The translations under genes were made by a program, and so were the position numbers. From Rossellomorea aquimaris (GTDB lineage Bacteria; Bacillota; Bacilli; Bacillales; Fictibacillaceae): a stretch of 64,000 bases of DNA. Where the stretch lies: positions 124,001-188,000 of the forward strand of contig JAIVLN010000001.1 in the NCBI GenBank assembly GCA_020524245.1. The letters run 5' to 3'. Shown piece after piece: positions 19,386 through 28,696 of this stretch (within the stretch, counting starts at the first letter, position 1; every line of letters starts with the position of its first letter). Below the pieces are notes generated by a model that had not been told where the DNA came from, searched no databases, and saw nothing but the letters and a program-made list of their open reading frames with translations.

Positions 19386-20737
19386 TACTTTTCACTCTCC
19401 TCAAGTCCCCAAACTTGGCAATCCAGTTTTCCGTCCTTCAGACGAACCGAAATCGGATCTCCAGGCTGTACCTGGTTTACACTCTTGATGAGCTTTTCTT
19501 GCCCTTCATGGTAAGCCAAACTATACCCTCGTTCCATGATGCTTAACGGGCTGAGCGCATTCAGCTTTCCGACTTTCTCTTTGAATGCGGCGTTGTGTTG
19601 TTCATAGCTGGTGCGCATTTCTTTTTGCAGCATGCGTACAAGGGATTGATGCCTCTCTTTTGACTGTTGATGCAGTTTGGCTGGATGATTTCTTTGCAAA
19701 CGATCATGTAAGCGTCCGATATGCTCTCTTTTCCTTGTGAACGCTCTCGTATTACTTTTTTGTAACCCCTCAATCAGCCGATCCAGCTCTTGTTCTTTCT
19801 GTTTGACGAGCTGAGTCGGGTACTTGAAAGCATACGAACGCTGGAGCCGATTCAAATCAGCCCTCATGCTCTTGACATGCTCGGATACTGCTCTTGTTAG
19901 ACGCAATTGCCTTTGTTGGATCCGCTCTTTCAACTCCTCTATATGAGGCACGGCAAGTTCCGCTGCTGCTGTTGGCGTGGCTGCTCTTACGTCTGCTACA
20001 AAATCAGCGATTGTATAGTCGGTTTCATGTCCTACTGCCGAAATGACCGGGATTTGTGACTTGTATATACTTCGGGCGACGATTTCTTCATTGAAAGCCC
20101 ATAATTCTTCAATCGAACCGCCACCCCGTCCAACGATCAGGACGTCCCAGGCGCCATTTGCATTAGCGTAGTCGATTGCCCGGGATATGCTGGGCGCTGC
20201 ATGTGGCCCTTGTACGAGCACAGGCATGACCGTCACTTTCGCAATCGGAAAACGACGTTTGATGGTTGTCAAAATATCACGTACAGCCGCTCCCGTCGGG
20301 GATGTGATGACTCCGATCCGTTTTGGCATAGCTGGTAACGGTTTTTTCGTCTCTTCAGCAAAAAGACCTTCAAAGTCCAGCTTTTTCTTCAATTCTTCAA
20401 ATGCTAAAAACAGATTTCCGATTCCATCTGGCTGCATTTCTTTTACATATAATTGATATTGACCATGTGGTTCATAAACGGATACTTCTCCACGGATCAG
20501 GACTTTCATGCCCTCTTCAGGTCTGAACTTCAGAAAACGATTATTACCCGCAAACATGACAGAATTGATTCGGCTGTTCGAATCTTTTACCGTAAAATAC
20601 ATATGACCTCGACTGTGGAACTTCACGTTCGAAAGTTCCCCGCGTAGCCATATGTCCTGAAGCGTCCTGTCTTGGTCAAATTTTCTTTTAATATAACGTG
20701 TTAGTTCTGTAATACTGATATATCGATCTTGTTGCAT
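19385..20737 (-). CDS. xseA: Exodeoxyribonuclease VII large subunit
   Basis: A 450-residue nuclease subunit: N-terminal OB fold ([15 protein letters not shown]...[16 protein letters not shown]), catalytic core with [17 protein letters not shown], and a long coiled-coil C-terminus (about 270-400). The frame is open to 20764, but the ATG at 20737 overlaps the folD stop (TAATG) and gives the normal N-terminus, so I place the start there. Confidence 0.93.
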   Translation of the reverse strand: MQQDRYISITELTRYIKRKFDQDRTLQDIWLRGELSNVKFHSRGHMYFTVKDSNSRINSVMFAGNNRFLKFRPEEGMKVLIRGEVSVYEPHGQYQLYVKEMQPDGIGNLFLAFEELKKKLDFEGLFAEETKKPLPAMPKRIGVITSPTGAAVRDILTTIKRRFPIAKVTVMPVLVQGPHAAPSISRAIDYANANGAWDVLIVGRGGGSIEELWAFNEEIVARSIYKSQIPVISAVGHETDYTIADFVADVRAATPTAAAELAVPHIEELKERIQQRQLRLTRAVSEHVKSMRADLNRLQRSYAFKYPTQLVKQKEQELDRLIEGLQKSNTRAFTRKREHIGRLHDRLQRNHPAKLHQQSKERHQSLVRMLQKEMRTSYEQHNAAFKEKVGKLNALSPLSIMERGYSLAYHEGQEKLIKSVNQVQPGDPISVRLKDGKLDCQVWGLEESEK

Positions 20738-21600
20738 TAATGTACACCTACTTGATGACTCCATTTCGCAGAAAGAATCGTATTTTGAAGCAGCATGGTG
20801 ATGGTCATCGGCCCTACTCCTTTTGGTACAGGCGTCACATAAGCCGCAATCTCTTCTGCTTCTTCAAATTTCACATCACCTGTCAGCTTGCCATCATCTT
20901 TACGATTGATACCCACATCAATGACGACAGCACCTGGTTTAATGTAATCTTTCCCGATAAAATTCATTTTGCCGACTGCAACGACGAGAATGTCAGCTTG
21001 CTTGGCTATCTCTTTCATATTCGGTGTTCTGGAGTGACAATATGTAACGGTTGCATTCTCATTCAAGAAAAGCTGTCCGACTGGTTTACCGACGATGTTA
21101 CTTCGTCCGATGACAACGACATGCTTTCCTTCGATCGTAATGTTCTTCGCTTTGACCATTTCGATGATGCCATAAGGTGTGCACGGTAAAAATGCGCGTT
21201 GCCCTGTCATCATCCTTCCAATATTGATTGGGTGGAATCCATCCACATCCTTCTCAGGTGAAATGGCTTCTATAATGGCTGTTTCAGAGATGTGGTCAGG
21301 TAAAGGTAGCTGGACAAGTATGCCGTGACATGACTCATCCTCATTGTATTGATGAATGACTTCAAGCAGTTTTTCCTCGGTAGTCTCTTCTGGAAGTTCA
21401 ATAAGCTTTCCGTCTATCCCGACTTGTTTACAAGCTTTCGTTTTTCCCTTTACATAGGAAAGCGAGGCAGGATCCTCACCGACGATAATGACCACCAGGC
21501 CCGGTACAATCCCCTCTTTCTTCAAACGACTGACTTCTTCTTTCATCTCGTTCCTTTTCGCTTGAGCGATTTCATTCCCTTTGATAAGCTCTGCAACCAT
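20737..21600 (-). CDS. folD: Methylenetetrahydrofolate dehydrogenase/cyclohydrolase
   Basis: A 287-residue bifunctional enzyme interconverting 5,10-methylene- and 10-formyl-tetrahydrofolate with NADP. The catalytic SYVKGKTKAC lysine (near 56) and the GRSNIVGKP cofactor motif are present, and the C-terminus carries PVPKGVGPMTI. It lies between nusB and xseA, as in B. subtilis. Confidence 0.95.
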   Translation of the reverse strand: MVAELIKGNEIAQAKRNEMKEEVSRLKKEGIVPGLVVIIVGEDPASLSYVKGKTKACKQVGIDGKLIELPEETTEEKLLEVIHQYNEDESCHGILVQLPLPDHISETAIIEAISPEKDVDGFHPINIGRMMTGQRAFLPCTPYGIIEMVKAKNITIEGKHVVVIGRSNIVGKPVGQLFLNENATVTYCHSRTPNMKEIAKQADILVVAVGKMNFIGKDYIKPGAVVIDVGINRKDDGKLTGDVKFEEAEEIAAYVTPVPKGVGPMTITMLLQNTILSAKWSHQVGVH

Positions 21601-21614
21601 TCATATCCCCTCCG

Positions 21615-22007
21615 CTATTGGATTGTTTTGCTTATTTTTGAAAGGACCGCATTTACAAATCGACCAGATTCATCTCCCCCAAATGTTTTGGCAAGATCGA
21701 TCGCTTCGTTGAATGTCACGTTGATTGGAATTTCTTCTAAATACTTCATTTCATAAACGGCCAACCTTAAAACAGACCGGTCGACGTTTCCAATACGTTC
21801 GAAGCTCCAATTTTCCAGGTGGCTCTTGATCATTTCATCGATTGATTCTAAGTTGTCGAGCGTCCCTTCTACTAGTTGGATCAGGAAAGCATCACGTTCT
21901 TCGCCTTCCTCTAATACGTGACCGATCGCTTCATCTCGGTCCAATTCACTTACATCTATTTGGAATAAGGACTGTAATGCCTTCTCCCTTGCAATCCTTC
22001 TTTTCAT
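21615..22007 (-). CDS. nusB: Transcription antitermination factor NusB
   Basis: A 130-residue all-helical protein (MKRRIAREKALQSLFQIDV..., C-terminal FGGDESGRFVNAVLSKI) that binds boxA RNA in rRNA leaders with NusE. AAAGGA precedes the ATG. Gap of 14 bases to folD. Confidence 0.94.
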   Translation of the reverse strand: MKRRIAREKALQSLFQIDVSELDRDEAIGHVLEEGEERDAFLIQLVEGTLDNLESIDEMIKSHLENWSFERIGNVDRSVLRLAVYEMKYLEEIPINVTFNEAIDLAKTFGGDESGRFVNAVLSKISKTIQ

Positions 22008-22101
22008 GATTTGATACTTCCTTTCATTTCTTCTCTATCTGATGATAGCATAGAGATTCTTCCCTTAACAGCATACACCATTTTTCTGAGGATTAAGCGT
22101 T

Positions 22102-22187
22102 ACTTGCACAGGATGTGCTGACTTCGACGTTCACCACAGGACGGACTTGTACAGGATGTACTGACTTCGACGTTCATTACAGGACGT
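22102..22187. repeat. Intergenic 43-nt tandem repeat, two units
   Basis: Units start at 22102 (ACTTGCACAGGATGTGCTGA) and 22145 (ACTTGTACAGGATGTACTGA) and continue CTTCGACGTTCA. GCACA-GGA-TGTGC in unit 1 becomes GTACA-GGA-TGTAC in unit 2, a compensatory change that keeps a small hairpin. The following 22188-22285 contains further fragments, including TTAGTCGAAG and the dispersed repeat at 22250. Confidence 0.75.
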
Positions 22188-22249
22188 GATGGTACTTAGT
22201 CGAAGTTCCTTAAAGCAGTCGAAGATCCATTGTAGTCCTAACTCGCTAT

Positions 22250-22285
22250 TCCCGCAGGAGTGTCGTGAATTTCGTTCAAAATCAA
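22250..22285. repeat. Dispersed ~35-nt repeat, copy 2
   Basis: CCCGCAGGAGTGTCGTGAAT followed by TTCGTTCAAAATCAA; same family and orientation as 17531-17566. Confidence 0.6.
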
Positions 22286-22305
22286 TATCCATATCCAATA
22301 TAAAA

Positions 22306-22375
22306 AACTGACCCGGACGTTGGAGATCCTATCCCCGATGAAAAAGGGCATAAGGGTCTCACATCCGAGTCAGTT
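22306..22375 (-). terminator. Terminator of the accB-accC-yqhY operon
   Basis: AACTGACCCGGACGT (22306-22320) pairs with ACATCCGAGTCAGTT (22361-22375), a 15-bp stem with two G-U pairs, and a T-run (TTTTTTATA) follows on the minus strand. It ends right after yqhY. Confidence 0.75.
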
Positions 22376-22380
22376 CAATC

Positions 22381-22788
22381 TTAATATTCCTCGATTTCTT
22401 CTAGAGGGTCCGGCTTTCCTTCGAATTGGACACCGACCACATGCACATCAACACGGTTCGGCTCTAAAGCTGTCATTGTGTTCAGCGTGTGGCGGATGTT
22501 CTCCTGGATTTTTTCTGCTGTGTCCGGGATGGAAACGCCAAAGTTCATCGTTACGAACACGTCGATGTTGATTCCATCTTCGGTAAGTTCAACTTTTACC
22601 CCTTTACCGAGTGACTTTTTCCCGAAGCGCTCAACAACTCCGGAAGCAAAGTTGCCACGCATGGAGGAAACACCTTCCACTTCTGTTGCAGCGATGCTTG
22701 AAATCACTTCGATCACTTCTGGTGAGATTTCAACTTTTCCTAGATCTGAATCTTTCTCTTCCATTTCAAATGTTTGATATTCGTTCAT
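22381..22788 (-). CDS. yqhY: Asp23/Gls24 family protein YqhY
   Basis: A 135-residue Asp23-family protein (NEYQTFEMEEKDSDLGKVEISPEVIEVISSIAATEVEGV). In B. subtilis YqhY is linked to control of acetyl-CoA carboxylase activity. The frame is open upstream to 22803, but ATG 22788 follows GGAGG at the end of accC and is one base after the accC stop, so it is the start. Confidence 0.9.
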   Translation of the reverse strand: MNEYQTFEMEEKDSDLGKVEISPEVIEVISSIAATEVEGVSSMRGNFASGVVERFGKKSLGKGVKVELTEDGINIDVFVTMNFGVSIPDTAEKIQENIRHTLNTMTALEPNRVDVHVVGVQFEGKPDPLEEIEEY

Positions 22789-22789
22789 T

Positions 22790-24163
22790 CTACTCACCTC
22801 CACTGGAAGCTGATTTTGATGTCAAGTCATGTATTTCCAAGAACTTCGTATTGAATTCTCCACTATTGAATGCTTCGTGATCCAATAATCGAAGGTGGAA
22901 AGGAATTGTAGTATCGATCCCTTCAATGACGAACTCGCTTAACGCGCGTTTCATTCTTCTGATCGCTTCATCACGCGTACTTCCGTACGTAATGACCTTT
23001 GCAATCATCGAGTCATAATAAGGTGGGATGAAATATCCCGGATATGCTGCAGAGTCTACTCGGACTCCAAGTCCACCTGGTGGAAGGTACATCTCTATTC
23101 TACCAGCTGATGGCATGAAATTCTTGTCCGGGTTCTCCGCATTGATGCGGCATTCGATGGACCACCCATTGAAGGTAACATCTTCTTGGGCAAGTGACAG
23201 ACGTTCACCGGAAGCCACTCGAATTTGTTCCTTGATCAGGTCTGTTCCTGTAACCATTTCAGTAACAGGGTGTTCAACCTGGATTCGTGTATTCATCTCC
23301 ATGAAATAAAAGTTTCCAGTGTTTGATTCGAAGATGAATTCGACCGTACCAGCACCGGAGTAATCCACAGCCTTTGCAGCTCTGACAGCTGCTTGCCCCA
23401 TTTCTTCACGCTTTTTTGGATCGAGTGCTGGAGATGGTGTTTCCTCTAACAACTTCTGAAGTCGACGCTGGATGGAGCAGTCACGTTCACCCAGGTGGAT
23501 GACGTTACCATGATTATCTCCAAGAACCTGGATTTCGACGTGGCGGAAATCCTCGATATATTTTTCGATATATACGCCAGGGTTACCGAAAGCGGAAGCC
23601 GCTTCCTGCTGGGTCATTTTGATTCCTTTGACAAGCTCTTGCTCAGTGCGTGCGACACGGATCCCTTTACCACCACCACCGGCAGTTGCCTTGATGATGA
23701 CAGGATACCCCATATCTTCCGCCAATTTAATCGCTTCTTCCGGAGATTCAATGATGCCTTCAGATCCCGGAACGATCGGCACACCTGCTTCTTTCATCGT
23801 TGTACGAGCAACGTCTTTTGTACCCATACGGTTGATTGCATCCGGACTAGGTCCGATGAAAGTGATGTTGCATTCTGCACAGATCTCAGCGAAATCTGCG
23901 TTTTCAGCAAGGAAACCGTACCCTGGATGGATAGCGTCCGCACCTGTCAATGTCGCGACGCTCATGATGTTTGTAAAGTTCAAATAACTGTCTTTCGCTA
24001 AAATCGGTCCGATGCAGTAAGCTTCATCAGCCATACGAACATGGAGCGAATCTTTATCCCCTTCTGAATAAACGGCAATCGTCTCGATGTTCATCTCTTT
24101 ACATGCACGGATGATTCGGACGGCAATTTCTCCTCGGTTAGCAATCAGAACTTTTTTGATCAT
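22790..24163 (-). CDS. accC: Biotin carboxylase subunit of acetyl-CoA carboxylase
   Basis: A 457-residue ATP-grasp enzyme ([21 protein letters not shown]) that carboxylates biotin on AccB, the first step of malonyl-CoA synthesis. The ATP loop GGGGKGIR and the catalytic [14 protein letters not shown] are present. A GTG start three codons upstream is possible, but ATG 24163 gives the standard N-terminus. It follows accB closely. Confidence 0.95.
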   Translation of the reverse strand: MIKKVLIANRGEIAVRIIRACKEMNIETIAVYSEGDKDSLHVRMADEAYCIGPILAKDSYLNFTNIMSVATLTGADAIHPGYGFLAENADFAEICAECNITFIGPSPDAINRMGTKDVARTTMKEAGVPIVPGSEGIIESPEEAIKLAEDMGYPVIIKATAGGGGKGIRVARTEQELVKGIKMTQQEAASAFGNPGVYIEKYIEDFRHVEIQVLGDNHGNVIHLGERDCSIQRRLQKLLEETPSPALDPKKREEMGQAAVRAAKAVDYSGAGTVEFIFESNTGNFYFMEMNTRIQVEHPVTEMVTGTDLIKEQIRVASGERLSLAQEDVTFNGWSIECRINAENPDKNFMPSAGRIEMYLPPGGLGVRVDSAAYPGYFIPPYYDSMIAKVITYGSTRDEAIRRMKRALSEFVIEGIDTTIPFHLRLLDHEAFNSGEFNTKFLEIHDLTSKSASSGGE

Positions 24164-24172
24164 ATGCATCAC

Positions 24173-24676
24173 CTATTGTTTCTTTACAAGGAATAATGGT
24201 TGTCCATACTCCACTAATTGACCATTCTCTACGAGTACTTCCACGATTTCACCATTAACCTCTGCTTCGATTTCGTTGAACAATTTCATCGCTTCAATAA
24301 TGCAGACGATGGAGTCGTTAGAAACTTTGTCTCCAGCCTTCACATACACATCTTCCTCAGGAGATGGTGAAGCATAGAATGTTCCTACCATTGGTGACTC
24401 AATCTTATGTAAAGATTCGTCCATTTCTTTGACTGGTTCGCTTTTTTCAGTTTCTGCAGTTTGTGCTTTTTGCTCTGGTTGAGCTTGTTGCTGCTGTTGT
24501 GGAGCAGGTGCTGGTTGTTCTACATGTGCTTGAGGAACCTGGGTTTGTTGGACGACTGTTTCGCCTCCACCTTTCTTCAAGCTGATTTTTGCACCTTCTT
24601 GTTCATATTCGAATTCGTTGATGGAGGATTGATCAATCAGTTTAATCAATTCTCGAATTTCTTGAATTTTGAGCAT
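24173..24676 (-). CDS. accB: Biotin carboxyl carrier protein of acetyl-CoA carboxylase
   Basis: A 167-residue carrier with an N-terminal helical segment ([16 protein letters not shown]), a Gln/Pro/Ala-rich flexible linker (about 45-80) and a C-terminal biotinyl domain with the biotinylated lysine in [15 protein letters not shown] 24676, 8 bases after AAGGAG, is preferred to the upstream GTG. Confidence 0.95.
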   Translation of the reverse strand: MLKIQEIRELIKLIDQSSINEFEYEQEGAKISLKKGGGETVVQQTQVPQAHVEQPAPAPQQQQQAQPEQKAQTAETEKSEPVKEMDESLHKIESPMVGTFYASPSPEEDVYVKAGDKVSNDSIVCIIEAMKLFNEIEAEVNGEIVEVLVENGQLVEYGQPLFLVKKQ

Positions 24677-24838
24677 TGCTTCCACTCCTTCTAAATGTCT
24701 ACGATTATGACTTATTATAGCATAAATGATGGCACCTAAAACTTAACACCTTATTATGGGAGCAGGTGCTAATCCGTTTATATCATACCATAATCCTCTT
24801 GAACAGGGTAGTTGTAGAAGGGTGCAGTGCGTATTTTA

Positions 24839-24897
24839 GTGCCAGGTACATTCTCAGAAGCCATGTGTACCAAGGGTTCTGAGAGTGTACCTGGCAC
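24839..24897. repeat. REP-like palindromic element
   Basis: GTGCCAGGTACATTCTCAGA and its complement (24877-24897, ending TGTACCTGGCAC) form a 21-bp stem with one G-U pair and a 17-nt loop. A partial copy, GGTGCCTGGCACT, lies at 24934-24946. GTGCC(A/T)GGCAC-type palindromes in Bacillaceae are often linked to REP-associated tyrosine transposases; none is encoded in this window. The element fills the accB-spoIIIAH gap. Confidence 0.65.
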
Positions 24898-24955
24898 CGA
24901 TTCAAGACCGTTGATACAACAACGTTTGTGATCGGTGCCTGGCACTGCAAAAGAA

Positions 24956-24981
24956 AAACAGCCCGATTTCACGGGCTGTTT
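24956..24981 (-). terminator. Terminator of the spoIIIA operon
   Basis: AAACAGCCCG and CGGGCTGTTT form a perfect 10-bp stem with a 6-nt loop; TTTTTCTTTT follows on the minus strand. It lies about 40 bases past spoIIIAH. Confidence 0.9.
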
Positions 24982-25019
24982 CAACACTCATTACAGTTTT
25001 CGTATTTCGTAAAGTTTGC

Positions 25020-25562
25020 TTAATTTTTTGCAGCCTGGTATTGAACGGCCACTTGCTTATCACCGAGCTGCTCTTTCGCTTTACGCATGATGGCATTCGC
25101 TTCTTGAGCTGATAGTTTCTCATCGACGCGGACGATGATTGTCACTTCTTCACCCATGGTGTTGACGAGGACATCTTCATAGCCCATGCCTTTAATCAAT
25201 GTCTCCAGTGTATCTTCTTTCATCCCGAGCTCCTGTAATGCGGTCAATTGATCCAATGCTTCAGATTGTACTTCCGCGGAAACGCTCGTGGATGCGATGA
25301 CTTCATTGTAATTTTGTGCAAGCTGAGAACGTTTGTCTTGAATTTTCATTCGTAGTTCCATGAACAATTCATCACTGGTGATTTCAGAGACAACTGATTT
25401 GCCATCCGTTTCAGCGCCCTCTTTGCTCGCTTCTTTTCCATCCTTCTGTTCAGTGGCAAGATCCGCAGGAGATTGCTCAGGGCTTGTAATGTAATAAACA
25501 GACAACACAATGATCAAGCTCAACATGGTCAACAACCAAACTGTTTGTTTCTTCAATAACAT
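25020..25562 (-). CDS. spoIIIAH: Stage III sporulation protein AH
   Basis: A 180-residue mother-cell protein with one N-terminal membrane segment (about 7-26), a Lys/Glu-rich linker, and a C-terminal ring-building (YscJ/FliF-like) domain. It reaches into the intermembrane space and binds forespore SpoIIQ to form the feeding-tube channel. Last gene of the spoIIIA operon, four bases after spoIIIAG. Confidence 0.93.
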   Translation of the reverse strand: MLLKKQTVWLLTMLSLIIVLSVYYITSPEQSPADLATEQKDGKEASKEGAETDGKSVVSEITSDELFMELRMKIQDKRSQLAQNYNEVIASTSVSAEVQSEALDQLTALQELGMKEDTLETLIKGMGYEDVLVNTMGEEVTIIVRVDEKLSAQEANAIMRKAKEQLGDKQVAVQYQAAKN

Positions 25563-25565
25563 TCC

Positions 25566-26219
25566 TTATTCCCCCTTCTGCTTTTTCGCAAGAACACTGA
25601 CTTTGTGACTCGGCATATCGAATACTTTTGATACGGCTTCAATGATCCAGTTTTTGACTTGAAGATTCTCGGCCCCATCGGCCACAATTAATACGCCCGT
25701 CACTTTAGGCTTTTCCACACTGATGATAAATGGCTCTTTGCCATCCTTTCCATCAATAATGATGACTTTTTCATCCAACTGACTTGTCGTCGATTTACGT
25801 TTCCCTCCATTTTTGTCGGTTTCATCGGTGGTTGATTCTTGCTTGCTGATTTCTTTTTCTACGATTTTTCGGAAGGTAGAGTCCAAAATGACCATCACCT
25901 CAGCATCTTGTACTCCAATCATTTCATCCAGTAGCTCTTTCAATTGATTTTCATAATGCTCTTCAAGCTCCCGGATCAAGGATGAAGGATCGTCTGATTT
26001 TCCCATCGAGAATGTTGGCTTCGATTCCTGCTCACCCGCTGCTATATTCATGCCTGATGTCGGTTCTGGAGATTGAATCAGGTTTTGTATGAGCATCATG
26101 GCAACCCCGAATCCTAAGATTAATAAAATGTATTGCGATTTCCGGTTGAGCTTCTTCCCCTCTTTCGTTGGCTTCAGAATCGATGTTAGCCAGTCATTCT
26201 TCTTTTTGTCATCAGACAT
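25566..26219 (-). CDS. spoIIIAG: Stage III sporulation protein AG
   Basis: A 217-residue protein with one membrane segment (about 29-46) and a C-terminal ring-building domain (VTGVLIVADGAENLQVKNWIIEAVSKVFDMPSH). It forms a large ring in the engulfed forespore channel. The middle (100-150) is charged and low complexity, as in relatives. Confidence 0.93.
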   Translation of the reverse strand: MSDDKKKNDWLTSILKPTKEGKKLNRKSQYILLILGFGVAMMLIQNLIQSPEPTSGMNIAAGEQESKPTFSMGKSDDPSSLIRELEEHYENQLKELLDEMIGVQDAEVMVILDSTFRKIVEKEISKQESTTDETDKNGGKRKSTTSQLDEKVIIIDGKDGKEPFIISVEKPKVTGVLIVADGAENLQVKNWIIEAVSKVFDMPSHKVSVLAKKQKGE

Positions 26220-26225
26220 ATTGCA

Positions 26226-26834
26226 TTACGATCCTCCTTCCTCTACTAGTACAATCTGGTCTGTCGGTATTTCCCACTCTTTCGAAAGGAATTGTTCAAT
26301 CTCAGCCATATCAGGAGATTCCTCCTCGGTTTGGAGGGATGTCGATGTATCGATCTTGACTTCCCTGACCACTTCAATCGATTGTTCCCCTTCAAAGGAT
26401 TCCACGGTTACGTGGACGACCCATTGGTCTCTTGCCGAGTCGATTTGGGATTGATCTTGAACTACCACATCCTTTAACCGTTTATCAAATTGATTTTCTA
26501 GCTTTCCTTCCACCTGCTGGCGTAATTGGACAGCCATTTGTTCTAAAATATATGCATCTTGTGAGGCTTGTATTTCACTTTTCTTGTTTTCTATCAAATT
26601 TTTCAGCTGTTCTTGGTCCTCTCCACTCCCTTCAAGCTGGAACGAAGCCAACTGGGAGTTGAGATCCACGGAGAAAAATTTAATCAATGGATTCAAGATT
26701 GAAATGATCAACAAGAGTCCGATGACGACCTTCACATACTTTTGGAACGCGGAAGAAGGGAGCAACAGCTCCAAGATTGTCGCTAATAGAATGATGAGGA
26801 TGATGTTCGTCACCCATTCATATATGAAAGACAT
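26226..26834 (-). CDS. spoIIIAF: Stage III sporulation protein AF
   Basis: A 202-residue protein with two N-terminal membrane segments (about 8-26 and 33-52) and a soluble C-terminal domain. The segment NIILIILLATILELLLPSS matches the family start. Part of the SpoIIIA-SpoIIQ channel. Confidence 0.92.
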   Translation of the reverse strand: MSFIYEWVTNIILIILLATILELLLPSSAFQKYVKVVIGLLLIISILNPLIKFFSVDLNSQLASFQLEGSGEDQEQLKNLIENKKSEIQASQDAYILEQMAVQLRQQVEGKLENQFDKRLKDVVVQDQSQIDSARDQWVVHVTVESFEGEQSIEVVREVKIDTSTSLQTEEESPDMAEIEQFLSKEWEIPTDQIVLVEEGGS

Positions 26835-26854
26835 ATCGAACCCCTCCTTCCTTT

Positions 26855-28063
26855 CTACCTCATCATCAATGTCAGATTACCAGCAGCAATCATCATGGTG
26901 ACAGCGAGGAAAAACATGAAACACACGATGGACAAGGCAGCAAAGATGAACATGACATTTTTACTAATGATAGATAGACATTGGATAATCGGGCCTCCAC
27001 CAAGAGGCTGTAATACGGCAGCAGCGATTTGATAGATTAAGACGAGAGATAGGATTTTCAAAGCTGGGAAGGCGCAGAGCAGGATCAAGATAACGACTCC
27101 GGCTATTCCGACCGTGTTTTTTAGTAGAAGGGAGGCACTCAATACCGTATCCGTCGCTTCCGTAAACATCCGTCCGATGACCGGGATGAAATTTCCGGTG
27201 ATGAATTTTGCCGTCCGTACTGCAACGCCATCCGCAACTGCAGCGGATGCTCCCTGTACACTGATGACCCCAAGAAATACGGTAAAGAAGACGAGCATCA
27301 CACCGATTGCGACATTGCGTAGCAGATTGGCAAGCTGAGTAACTTTATAGTGGTCTGTCAACGTACTTACGATGCTTAATAATGCTGATAAAAATAAGAG
27401 TGGCAACACAAAGTGCTGAATCAACATTCCACTCGTGTTGACGAGAAGGATGATAAACGGATGGAAAAATGCAACCGACACCAGGCTTCCGGTTGTCGCC
27501 ATCAATGCGAGTAGTAAAGGAATCAGGGCAACGATGAACGCGTTCATGTTTTGAATTGCATCCGTCGTATACGAAACTGCGACATGGAAGCTGTTCAAGG
27601 CGATGACGATGAGGACCATGTAAACCATCCCATAAGCAACTCGGCTGACCGCCTGGTTTTCAAACGCGTTCTGCATCGTTTGGAGCAGCATGCTGAATAA
27701 TGTCAGCATGATCAGCATTCCGAGTAATTTACCATTGCTCAAGATCTCATGAAAGAGATATTTTAAAAGGGCGATTCCCCACTCTTTGAATGAAAAATCT
27801 TTGTCACTTTGGATGAATTCGAGAATACTTCCCTTCTGACTTTCCGGTAAAAATCCTCCATATTTGTTGCGGATTTCATTCCAATACTCCCGTATATCGT
27901 CAAAATGTTCCTCTTCAATCTGCAAGCTTTCTTTCAACGGATCGCTACCATTCGTTTCAGCCATCGCTTTAGGCACAGGTTGTCCAATCAACGTAAAAAA
28001 AACGACCAGCATCAAGAGTAAGGTAAAGAATGTTGGATTTGTACGTTTTGCCACATCATTCAC
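26855..28063 (-). CDS. spoIIIAE: Stage III sporulation protein AE
   Basis: A 402-residue polytopic protein with a cleavable-looking signal (TFFTLLLMLVVFFTLIGQPVPKAMA, broken here after 20: see residues 11-35) and several membrane helices from about 125 onward. It is the membrane core of the SpoIIIA channel. Located between spoIIIAD and spoIIIAF. Confidence 0.93.
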   Translation of the reverse strand: MNDVAKRTNPTFFTLLLMLVVFFTLIGQPVPKAMAETNGSDPLKESLQIEEEHFDDIREYWNEIRNKYGGFLPESQKGSILEFIQSDKDFSFKEWGIALLKYLFHEILSNGKLLGMLIMLTLFSMLLQTMQNAFENQAVSRVAYGMVYMVLIVIALNSFHVAVSYTTDAIQNMNAFIVALIPLLLALMATTGSLVSVAFFHPFIILLVNTSGMLIQHFVLPLLFLSALLSIVSTLTDHYKVTQLANLLRNVAIGVMLVFFTVFLGVISVQGASAAVADGVAVRTAKFITGNFIPVIGRMFTEATDTVLSASLLLKNTVGIAGVVILILLCAFPALKILSLVLIYQIAAAVLQPLGGGPIIQCLSIISKNVMFIFAALSIVCFMFFLAVTMMIAAGNLTLMMR

Positions 28064-28065
28064 CC

Positions 28066-28491
28066 CTAACTTGGCAGCAGATCGATTATCGTTTCAATAA
28101 GAACAGTAAGTATCGGAATAGCCATGACCAAGATCAATACTTTCCCTGCCAGTTCGATCTTTGACGCCATGGTCCCTTGGCCTGCATCCCTCGTAATTTG
28201 AGCACCGAATTCAGCAATATAGGCCACACCGATAATTTTCAGGATCGTCTCCACATACACCATATTCAAGTTCGCATTCGTCGCAAGTCTTTCCAGCATC
28301 GTGATGACCGTTTGAATTTTTCCAATCAAGAATAAAAAGACCGCTGCACCAGCAAACAGGATAATCAAAAACGAGAAGGCGGGTTTCTGTTCTTTGATGA
28401 TGATCGTTAGAAAAGTCGCAATCAGGCAAAAACCGACGATTTGGATGATTTCGATATCAAACCCCTCCTCATCCCTGGAAGAGGAACACAC
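28066..28491 (-). CDS. spoIIIAD: Stage III sporulation protein AD (start uncertain)
   Basis: A small membrane protein (up to 141 residues) with QIVGFCLIATFLTIIIKEQ and YVETILKIIGVAYIAEFGAQ, matching SpoIIIAD. The start is odd. The only standard in-frame start is GTG 28491, which sits inside spoIIIAC with poor ribosome binding. A strong GAGGAGGGG lies further down (ending near 28462), at the place where relatives start with Met, but no in-frame ATG, GTG or TTG follows it; the homologous codon is TTT and an ATC stands 8 bases after GGAGG. Confidence 0.88.
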   Translation of the reverse strand: MCSSSRDEEGFDIEIIQIVGFCLIATFLTIIIKEQKPAFSFLIILFAGAAVFLFLIGKIQTVITMLERLATNANLNMVYVETILKIIGVAYIAEFGAQITRDAGQGTMASKIELAGKVLILVMAIPILTVLIETIIDLLPS

Positions 28492-28675
28492 CTCTTATTT
28501 GTTGGAACAGATCGTCTAAAAGAGTGATGACGATAAAGAGAACCAACACGAAACCGATCAAAGTGATCCAATGCGCAATGTCCTCTTTCCCCATCTGTTT
28601 CAACACGGTATGTAACATCGCGATCACTATACCGATTCCAGCAATTTGAAAAATCGTGTTTACATCGTATGGCAT
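28469..28675 (-). CDS. spoIIIAC: Stage III sporulation protein AC
   Basis: A 68-residue protein with two membrane segments (MPYDVNTIFQIAGIGIVIAM and WITLIGFVLVLFIVITLL) ending FLFQG, the normal C-terminus. The frame is open to 28696, but GAGGAG before ATG 28675 sets the start. Confidence 0.9.
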   Translation of the reverse strand: MPYDVNTIFQIAGIGIVIAMLHTVLKQMGKEDIAHWITLIGFVLVLFIVITLLDDLFQQIRGVFLFQG

Positions 28676-28696
28676 TTTCAGTTTTCTCCTCTCCAA

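Noticed and set aside
24778-24987. 69-residue minus-strand frame
   Set aside because: It lies over the REP-like palindrome and spoIIIA terminator; chance frame.
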